Under the pieces are notes generated by a model. That model did no database searches. It worked only from the letters and a program-made list of their open reading frames with translations, and was not told where the DNA came from. This document shows, piece after piece, positions 58,301 through 64,000 of a DNA stretch of 64,000 bases. The first letter of the stretch is position 1. Every line of letters starts with the position of its first letter. Both the position numbers and the translations under genes were made by a program. The stretch is from Norana najaformis. Its lineage: Eukaryota; Annelida; Clitellata; Crassiclitellata; Hormogastridae. The stretch lies in contig OZ029927.1 in NCBI GenBank assembly GCA_964023275.1, positions 2,775,715-2,839,714 on the forward strand, given 5' to 3'.

Positions 58301-61300
58301 GTAGTTTTTGAACTCAAGGGTCTTTCAGCTGAAACACAACAATAACATTTCAACAGCTGGACAACATTTCCTTATGCATTATATACAGTAGCCTCATTAT
58401 GAATTATTTATGCTACTGGGCACATGATGCACTGGGGATGAGACTTTAGACACCGAGAAGCTAAATGCACCAGTCCATTCTGCAAAGAGTCTATGATTCA
58501 TTACTTTTAAGAAAGTAGACAGACTTTTATGACTGACTTAAGATTAAGAAGCACTGGAGATTCTCTTCGAAATTTAATTTACTCCAAGAATGGGTTCCTA
58601 AATTTCAATAATTCAGCATTTTTCTGCATATTTCAAGCCCCTCATAAAAAGTAAACACAGATACCTGTTGATAACAGATTTAATTTTCTTGGCATCTGGT
58701 AAACTGTCTTCAATTCTGTAACTCTCTGAACTCAATTTGAATGGATAGACCAAGGCCTGAAACGAGATATCAAACTATGCTAAATGATTTTTAATCAAAG
58801 AATTTTTAATTATTACAAGATAATGATTCAAACTTTATACAGTGCTCACATACATTCCCGCTGATAATTTCGCACGGTGGGACCAGCTTCTGTGAATGAG
58901 CACCAGCCAAAGACCAGCTGTAAAGATTGTTAGCGTCAGACTTTTTGTGTAAGCTGTATTCGTTTTTGTGGGAACTGAATTTTTGAGGTTTTTTGTACTT
59001 TTCTATGTTGTGGTGGTTTCCCAATTTCAGATTGTAATGTTAGTGCTATATTTAGATGCTTAACATAGCAGCGCCTTTTAAGTATCTCAGAAAGGCACTG
59101 TCTGTGCTAGCCTAAATGGTGTTAAAGTCATTAAGAACTAAAATGCCATCAGTAAGTAAACAGTGCTCAAATAACTAGAAAAGTCACCACTGGCGGGCTC
59201 CTGCACATACATAAGCCCAACTGATTCCCAGTGCTATGCTCTGGCAGTTCTTACATTCGGTTAGGTAAGTGCAGTAAAAATGTGGATTTGCCTAACGTGT
59301 TTGCATTTACCAGGTATTTTGTTGCTGGAAGAAAACATTGTGAGGTCCGACAGTGTGGAGGAGCCCCAGGCCAAGCGAGCAAGGGGTGCCAGCCGACCTG
59401 TGGCTGCCCCACAGAACACCAATACTTGGATTGAGCTAGCCAGGTAAACTGAACAGTTCACAGCTTCAAAATTATTATATTATTCTTTGCATGTAATACA
59501 GTTATGTTAACTAAACAAGTAATGAAATTCTGAGCTTCTGTTGTCCTTCTTTGAGCCGGTGTTGAGATTGTTGCCTTCTGGAGTAGTTAATGCTGTTTTG
59601 GGCAGTATTTGAGGTTTTTTGTACTTTTCTATGTTGTGGTGGTTTCCCAATTTCAGATTGTAATGTTAGTGCTATATTTAGATGCTTAACATAGCAGCGC
59701 CTTTTAAGTATCTCAGAAAGGCACTGTCTGTGCTAGCCTAAATGGTGTTAAAGTCATTAAGAACTAAAATGCCATCAGTAAGTAAACAGTGCTCAAATAA
59801 CTAGAATGTGGATTTGCCTAACGTGTTTGCATTTACCAGGTATTTTGTTGCTGGAAGAAAACATTGTGAGGTCCGACAGTGTGGAGGAGCCCCAGGCCAA
59901 GCGAGCAAGGGGTGCCAGCCGACCTGTGGCTGCCCCACAGAACACCAATACTTGGATTGAGCTAGCCAGGTAAACTGAACAGTTCACAGCTTCAAAATTA
60001 TTATATTATTCTTTGCATGTAATACAGTTATGTTAACTAAACAAGTAATGAGCCGGTGTTGAGATTGTTGCCTTCTGGAGTAGTTAATGCTGTTTTGGGC
60101 AGTATTTGTTAAGCACACCATGGTGGATTAATACTAAGGAAGTATGCCCCTCATAGAAAACAGCCAACCAAAATGGTATAGTGCAGTTATGCATTATGAG
60201 GCACTTAAAGGTGCTACATTAAGGCTCTAGTGACATACATTCATGCACAGTGGTAACTTCACAGGTGACTAGGTAACAGAATGCAGGTTCAATTTCTTGT
60301 CACTAGACTAGACAGTGCAGAACTATGCTCTTCAACAAAGCAAAGTGGAAACTTTGCAGCAGTCAGTCCTTCACCGTGGAATATACGCATCTCAACCTTT
60401 CTAAGCCTTTATTTTGCCAGTGGTTGAAGACTAAACTATTCAACCATGATCTTGTGTTGTCAAGCAGAGGGCATCTTTGAGTTTTTTGAACAGGCACTGT
60501 AGTTACTGTACGGAAGTGTGTAGTTATGATTAAGGTTACATACGTGTAGTTATAAATGTGTAGTTATGATTAAGGATACATACGTACAAATGTATCTGGG
60601 TAAGTACTGTACAGAACCTTTTAAGAACCTCTCAAATTATGTTGTTATCTGCATATGTGAAACAAGAAGAAAGACACAAAGAGCTATACAGAAAGCAAGA
60701 AAGCATTCATAGACAGAGAGAAAGAAAGCAAGAAATATATGGTGCATTACAATAATGGTGCTACAAAAGGTCCCAGATAAGAGATAAAGCATCCATATAC
60801 TTACTTTTGGATACTGTTGGGCAAGGTCTATGAGTATGCCATGGACTGCATGTGATTCTGGTTTGTCGAGTATTGCTGTCATCTGGCTGACCCAACCAAG
60901 GAACATCCAACGTGGAACCTCTGCAGACTACAACAACAAAACTAAATAAGTCAACAATTAACAAACTGATCATTATGCAGATTGACAAATGGGTCAATCA
61001 ACAATCAACAAACACACTTATTAATTAACAGATAAACAAACAAACTGCCATACACATAATTAAACATATTTATGGCTTCAGGATTAAGTTGCTCCTTAGC
61101 AAGTCGAAGTGACACAAAAATGGCAACAGTTTTTGAAAGTACTACATTTGCAGCCTTTAAGAAGTACAGATAAGTGAGATAAAAAGCTGCATCTGTACAA
61201 TTTACTTTTATGAAAGTAGTTGGTTGTTGTTTCTACTTACATGTTTAATGAAGAGACGGATGACGTCTGGGTATGAGGCGACGACCTGAAGCAGACGAGG

Positions 61301-63989
61301 GAAGAAGATTCGAGCCTCATGTGAATCCAATTTCATGGCAGTCAAAAGTGATACGACGACTGCTGATGGAAATTGTTGAAATGATGGACAGCTGGTCAGT
61401 GGAATGGCAACATCTGCAAACAGACATGAAAGAGAATGGCTCTATTCACAAGGAACTAACACAATGTGCTTCTATCTACTAGAGACCAGGGTAAATTCCA
61501 GTGCATCGTGCAGCATAAACAATTACTGATGAAGTCATGTAATGCATAAGGCAAGGCTGTCCAACTGCTGAGTAGTTCATGTTTTCTTTCAGCTGAAATA
61601 TCCTTCAGTCTATGGCCTAACCCTCTGACGACTATTGTAAACAGAGGTATGTATGATATGTGATAAATGCCTCACTTCTCCCTGATTACAGCTGAGGCTA
61701 GGCCTTAGTCGACCGCTGACTGATGCTTGATGAATTTGACGTGTGTTCTAACACTTCAGAAGCTCAATTGCAGCCACAAACAGCACGATATTAATCAACA
61801 GCTGAAGAAACTGTCAAGGCCTAGTGTGTGGATCAAGTGATCAAGTGAGTGAGTCAGCCAAATGAAATAGTCAGTGCATGTATCAGTAAGTATTAGAGTA
61901 AGATAACATAAACCAACCATCATCTGCCTGTTGTAAGTAGTGATCACAGTAATGAAAGAAAGCCATGTGCGCTTTCTGGATTGCTGCCAGATTCCCGTTT
62001 GATTCGGTTGCTGATACAGAAGCCTTTGAAGTCTCAGCCTTGACATCACTTACAGCGCACTGGCTCAACTGAAAACCTCGTTCAACAAGACTGACCAGCA
62101 CCTAACAAAAAACAGAATATGCAGAGCTCTCAGGTACACAAAGAAAGGTGAAATACCACACAATTCAATTGAAAGTTGATACTACTCCCTTGCAACAGAC
62201 ATGGTATCCGAATGTTCCTAAGTCAGCCATAGTGTCATAGCCTTTTGATGATACAGTGGGTGATTGGGCCCTAAATCTACCATGCACACGATTCTAATTT
62301 CCAAGAACAGATGTTATCACTAGAGGAACAATAGGAAGTTAATATCCTTGTTACCTCATCTGGTGTTGAAGCTTTGCATCCAGCAACTGAAGCCAGGGAG
62401 CTGCGGATCTCGTCTGATGCAGTCGAATAATCTTTGAACCAATTGGACATCAGAACATCAGCAGCCAGTCGTACAGTTTCAGCAAGCAACTGACTCTGTC
62501 TGCGTTGCATTTCCGAACCCATCTCACGTTTCTGACCAACCTTACCTGTGAATAGACATGTTCTGTAATTGCAGAGTATGTAAGAATGACAATTCATAGT
62601 AAGAAGCACTGTAAATAACAAGCTGTTTCTACTGTACTTTAAAAATCAACTCTCAAAAATTTGGTGGCACACCACGAAAGTTTTTAGTGAGAGACTGGTG
62701 TACCACAGCACATGATTTTGGTGCAATTGATCAAGACTATGAGAAAACCTTTCCACACGCTCAATAACAAAGCCAATCTTAGAAAGCCATCAAGTTCAAA
62801 AGATGGTCAAAAAGTGGGAATAGTTACCAAGTATTTCTTTGACGGCAGAAAGAGTCTTAATCTTCTCAGTTGGAACAAGGTTAGAGAGCTGCTGAGCCCT
62901 CTGGTGATGAGTCTTAGCATAAGCCTCGGTCCAATGGAAGTAAAGCTCAGCATCATCCTTTGTATCCTAAAAGGTTGCAACAGAAACATACCGAAGCCCA
63001 TGCAAGGCCACAGTGAATACAGAGGAAAGAGGCATCAACACATTCAGCTTGACAGCACCATCTTCTGCCTTGCTCTGATCTAACCCCATCTGGGAACTTC
63101 AGTAGCACCATTGTGTTAACTGATGGTCACCTCATTCCATAATCACAATTCTTTAGACAAAATGTGTAAAATTCCAAGAGGCTATGGAGACCAAAAGTCA
63201 AACTCTACTGAGATCTCATATGAACAAATGCTACGTAAAGTTATATGATCTGTTAAGTGCTTTAATGCATCTAATAGGTTTGAATCAGTTATCATTTCAA
63301 AATAACTCAATCGATATTGTAACCCTTTAACAAATATTGGTCAGTCTTGCATACCATAAGTTTCCTTATTGGCTTACTAGTGAGAAGGCTTGGTGGTTGC
63401 ATGCTTTAAATCGCTACATCTGAGGTTTGATGCCCAGTGCATCTGGCAAATCACTATTAAAGAATTTGTGAGGCATTTAAAAGGCATTAAGTGTCTTGGT
63501 AAATACAAAAAGACCAACAGTGCATAAGAAACACAGTTCATTTTCGTATTTTCATTTCAACCAAACGATCCTTTAGAACTTAATAAGACCATGTGTCTTT
63601 TGTACAGTCATGTTAAATAAACAAGCAGATTCGCCAACTCGTTATCAACATTTAAATAACTTCTTAAAACTCGGGTTTTAGTCTGGCCTTTGACCCTTAG
63701 CAAACAAGCATCTACCCTCAGATTAAGATTTGCTGACTTTGCACTCTTAATAAATGCCTTAAATAAATAATTAAATAATCAATCTTTCTAGATTTGTTAC
63801 ACTGAAGAATAAATAACCAGACTAACTGCTCGAGTGGACTTGAGAAGGCGAAGAGCAAGGCTGAAGATGTTCTGTTTTCTGGCAGCATCCACCTGCTGCA
63901 GCCGAAACATCACTTTGCTTCTGTCGAAGATGTCCCCTGACTCTTTCTCTGGCTTCAGTCGATGCATCAAGTGATCCGCATAAACACAT
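46108..63989 (-). CDS. PRKDC: DNA-dependent protein kinase catalytic subunit (DNA-PKcs), 3' part, 19 exons
   Basis: DNA-PKcs is the PI3K-like Ser/Thr kinase that joins Ku at double-strand breaks in non-homologous end joining. Exons 5' to 3': 63827-63989, 62828-62966, 62355-62545, 61918-62101, 61241-61413, 60805-60927, 58665-58756, 57917-58004, 56711-56959, 55593-55740, 53213-53280, 52614-52834, 51070-51153, 50387-50533, 49011-49212, 48286-48474, 47650-47698, 46972-47062, 46108-46312. They join to about 934 codons, roughly the last quarter of a ~4,100-residue protein. Seen: end of the FAT helical region, RPKRVVIRG and [14 protein letters not shown] (nucleotide-binding lysine), GIGDRHQSN (catalytic loop), [12 protein letters not shown] (metal-binding DFG), and a FATC end, [14 protein letters not shown]. 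All catalytic residues are present. Closest to DNA-PKcs rather than ATM, ATR or mTOR by [11 protein letters not shown] and the FATC. The 5' three-quarters lie right of the window. Confidence 0.97.
46350..46660 (-). mobile_element. LINE C-terminal fragment
   Basis: Minus-strand [20 protein letters not shown] then [11 protein letters not shown] resembles the degenerate GP..WN.LP...F...LKT.LF end of L2/CR1-like ORF2. In the last PRKDC intron, beside a cttctatagcgctgttatca tail at 46668. Confidence 0.6.
46665..46760. repeat. Repeat tail (cttctatagcgctgttatca type)
   Basis: Same sequence type occurs near 28001 and 53320, each next to a LINE fragment. Confidence 0.6.
46972..47062 (-). CDS. PRKDC: PRKDC exon r
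   Basis: Reads [20 protein letters not shown] to HIM, matching the WYPRQKI..AKRKL block before FATC; acceptor tctgtag, donor AG|gtatgt. Confidence 0.92.
47395..47612 (-). repeat. tRNA-derived SINE, family 2, copy 1
   Basis: Minus-strand head looks like a tRNA: A-box-like tggttagagtgcagg, anticodon arm cagggctgtcaaccctg and B box ggttcaaatcc (47552-47562). Pairs with 55200-55425 across its body (cacctgatcttccc, gtgtactcat). Confidence 0.75.
47650..47698 (-). CDS. PRKDC: PRKDC exon q (49 bp)
   Basis: Reads [16 protein letters not shown]; acceptor tgttttag, donor A|gtaaga. Keeps phase between exons p and r. Confidence 0.85.
48286..48474 (-). CDS. PRKDC: PRKDC exon p, kinase C-lobe
   Basis: Reads [20 protein letters not shown] to [12 protein letters not shown]; acceptor catcatag, donor gtgcgg. 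Confidence 0.95.
49011..49212 (-). CDS. PRKDC: PRKDC exon o, catalytic and activation loops
   Basis: Reads [40 protein letters not shown] and [12 protein letters not shown]: catalytic loop DRHxxN and DFG. Acceptor tgtcttag, donor gtaaac. Confidence 0.97.
49380..49640 (-). mobile_element. Degenerate LINE C-terminal fragment
   Basis: Minus-strand [15 protein letters not shown] with frame shifts, the WN.LP signature of ORF2 ends. In the intron between PRKDC exons n and o. Confidence 0.6.
50387..50533 (-). CDS. PRKDC: PRKDC exon n
   Basis: Reads [20 protein letters not shown] to [18 protein letters not shown]; acceptor tttgtgaag, donor CG|gtaagc. Confidence 0.93.
51070..51153 (-). CDS. PRKDC: PRKDC exon m
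   Basis: Reads [20 protein letters not shown] to LPDREKI; acceptor ttgtgtag, donor CA|gtaagc. Confidence 0.94.
51715..52200 (-). mobile_element. LINE ORF2 C-terminal fragment (RTE-like)
   Basis: Minus-strand frame [48 protein letters not shown] is the typical end of a non-LTR retrotransposon ORF2, open for about 125 codons. In the intron between PRKDC exons l and m. Confidence 0.82.
52476..52651 (-). repeat. 44-bp tandem repeat, 4 copies, spanning a PRKDC exon end and its donor
   Basis: Units begin at 52476, 52520, 52564 and 52608 and contain, on the minus strand, ttaccag, gtcatccccatgacaacaag and the donor gtagct. The 52608 unit is the real exon end; the other three lie in the intron. Confidence 0.95.
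52614..52834 (-). CDS. PRKDC: PRKDC exon l, kinase N-lobe
   Basis: Reads [40 protein letters not shown] to [11 protein letters not shown]; acceptor gtcaacag, donor AG|gtagct. The last part of this exon and its donor are repeated three more times downstream (52476-52607). Confidence 0.95.
53213..53280 (-). CDS. PRKDC: PRKDC exon k
   Basis: Reads [20 protein letters not shown] then QET; acceptor aattcacag, donor gtaagc. Confidence 0.93.
53300..54720 (-). mobile_element. Rearranged LINE remnant (L2/CR1-like, endonuclease end to RT linker)
   Basis: Minus-strand pieces: [19 protein letters not shown] (endonuclease end), [14 protein letters not shown] then [20 protein letters not shown] (linker before RT), and [12 protein letters not shown]; 53320 starts with a cttctatagccctgttatca tail, so most of the RT is deleted. 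In the intron between PRKDC exons j and k. Confidence 0.72.
55200..55425 (-). repeat. tRNA-derived SINE, family 2, copy 2
   Basis: Minus-strand tRNA-like head with gtggttagcatgctgg and a B-box-like ggcttcaaatccc; body matches 47395-47612. Confidence 0.75.
55593..55740 (-). CDS. PRKDC: PRKDC exon j, probable GC donor
   Basis: Reads [20 protein letters not shown] to DYSPWLSEF and NEEIEIPG. Donor CCAG|gcatgt gives the family's EIPGQY join; a weaker GT donor 6 bp on would insert Met-Cys in frame. Confidence 0.85.
56010..56130 (+). repeat. tRNA-derived SINE, family 1, partial copy 3
   Basis: B-box part gagtatgggttcgagcc (compare 834-850) and a body with tagggatcttgag and gtccttcactcac. Confidence 0.65.
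56711..56959 (-). CDS. PRKDC: PRKDC exon i, ends at a GC donor
   Basis: Reads [20 protein letters not shown] to [11 protein letters not shown]. The only phase-compatible donor is AAAG|gcaagt, a GC donor matching the GC-AG consensus. Acceptor tttgatgtag. Confidence 0.88.
56960..57916. other. Intron with nothing recognised
   Basis: Between PRKDC exons h and i. A+T-rich; no repeat family or exon identified. Confidence 0.5.
57917..58004 (-). CDS. PRKDC: PRKDC exon h
   Basis: Reads [20 protein letters not shown] to QPNIIFK; acceptor gttgcag, donor gttaaa. Confidence 0.9.
58665..58756 (-). CDS. PRKDC: PRKDC exon g
   Basis: Reads [17 protein letters not shown] to KSVIN; acceptor cgtttcag, donor AG|gtatct. 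The intron before it holds the tandem duplication at 58983-60107. Confidence 0.93.
59314..59443 (+). CDS. Orphan exon candidate, copy 1 (43 codons)
   Basis: Plus strand, antisense to PRKDC. A branch-point-like cctaac, then tttgcatttaccag|G, then an open frame [42 protein letters not shown] and R, then AG|gtaaac. Low-complexity-free, with a KRAR basic patch that could be a nuclear localisation signal. I do not recognise the parent gene and see no other exon of it nearby. It may be a captured exon or pseudogene. Confidence 0.45.
59840..59969 (+). CDS. Orphan exon candidate, copy 2
   Basis: Identical 130-bp exon with the same splice signals in the second copy of the duplication. Since 130 is not a multiple of three, both copies in one mRNA would break the frame. 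Confidence 0.45.
60805..60927 (-). CDS. PRKDC: PRKDC exon f
   Basis: Reads [20 protein letters not shown] to DLAQQYPK; acceptor gttgtag, donor gtaagt. Confidence 0.92.
61241..61413 (-). CDS. PRKDC: PRKDC exon e
   Basis: Reads [20 protein letters not shown] then [11 protein letters not shown], clear FAT homology; acceptor gtttgcag, donor gtaagt. Confidence 0.92.
61918..62101 (-). CDS. PRKDC: PRKDC exon d
   Basis: Reads [20 protein letters not shown] to [17 protein letters not shown]; acceptor tttgttag, donor G|gttggt. Confidence 0.86.
62355..62545 (-). CDS. PRKDC: PRKDC exon c
   Basis: Reads [20 protein letters not shown] to [10 protein letters not shown]; acceptor tattcacag, donor gtaaca. 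Confidence 0.87.
62828..62966 (-). CDS. PRKDC: PRKDC exon b
   Basis: Reads [20 protein letters not shown] to [10 protein letters not shown]; acceptor accttttag, donor G|gtaact. Overlapping longer frames in other phases are shadows. Confidence 0.85.
62967..63826. other. Intron with repeat traces only
   Basis: Between PRKDC exons a and b. 63380-63500 shows a tRNA-like tggttgcatgc...tttgatgcccag and an aaaaggcattaagtgtctt tail. No exon seen. Confidence 0.45.
63827..63989 (-). CDS. PRKDC: PRKDC exon a (first in window)
   Basis: Acceptor tttgtgtag, reads [15 protein letters not shown] to [19 protein letters not shown]; donor gttagt, phase 0. ARKQN.FSLA matches the DNA-PKcs FAT region. Confidence 0.88.
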
Positions 63990-64000
63990 CTACACAAAAC

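Larger units (their letters stand above)
58983..60107. repeat. Tandem duplication, ~626-bp and ~498-bp copies
   Basis: Copy 1 58983-59608, copy 2 59609-60107, both from ttgaggttttttgtac to gggcagtattt. They are nearly identical except two segments absent from copy 2: about 100 bp (59181-59280) and about 29 bp (near 59524-59552). Each copy carries a caccttttaag-type tail and one orphan exon. Confidence 0.95.

Noticed and set aside
59261..59461. Minus-strand frame [12 protein letters not shown], repeated at 59793-59987
   Set aside because: Antisense shadow of the duplicated orphan exon, whose plus-strand reading has proper splice signals on both sides.
62712..63083. 123-codon plus-strand frame
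   Set aside because: Antisense to PRKDC exon b and its intron; no family resemblance.

Overview
The window is nuclear DNA of an animal: three intron-rich genes encode metazoan proteins, introns have GT-AG borders (plus one or two GC-AG), and the intervening DNA is A+T-rich and full of tRNA-derived SINEs and degenerate non-LTR retrotransposon tails. Introns are mostly 0.3-4 kb, which argues for an invertebrate rather than a vertebrate. A DNA-PKcs gene and an RFX6 gene together fit a marine invertebrate (mollusc, annelid, echinoderm, cnidarian or similar); I cannot fix the phylum from sequence alone.

Layout. (1) 232-14759, plus strand: the 3' five-sixths of PSMD2 (Rpn1, a 19S proteasome base subunit), 18 exons; the 5' end lies left of the window. 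Its intron at 3675-5536 carries a young 5'-truncated jockey/CR1-like LINE with an 11-bp target-site duplication. (2) 14760-17977: convergent intergenic DNA with repeats. (3) 17978-39281, minus strand: a near-complete RFX6-type winged-helix transcription factor, 15 coding exons. One intron holds a 3.4-kb array of about 100 copies of a 34-bp unit, another a 46-bp minisatellite. (4) 39282-46107: sequence upstream of RFX6 and downstream of PRKDC, with a CpG-rich block near 43480-44120 (possible RFX6 promoter or first exon), LINE tails, and a foldback element at 45558-45690. (5) 46108-63989, minus strand: the 3' 19 exons of PRKDC (DNA-PKcs), covering the end of FAT, the PI3K-like kinase domain and FATC; the 5' end lies right of the window.

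The three genes have unrelated jobs (protein degradation, endoderm/endocrine transcription, DNA end joining) and I see no operon-like link. PSMD2 and RFX6 are tail-to-tail; RFX6 and PRKDC point the same way.

The most unusual observations are in PRKDC: (a) the 3' end of a kinase exon together with its splice donor is repeated four times at a 44-bp period; (b) one intron needs, and the next probably uses, a GC donor; (c) a 0.6-kb tandem duplication in an intron carries two identical copies of a convincing 130-bp exon on the opposite strand, of unknown origin.
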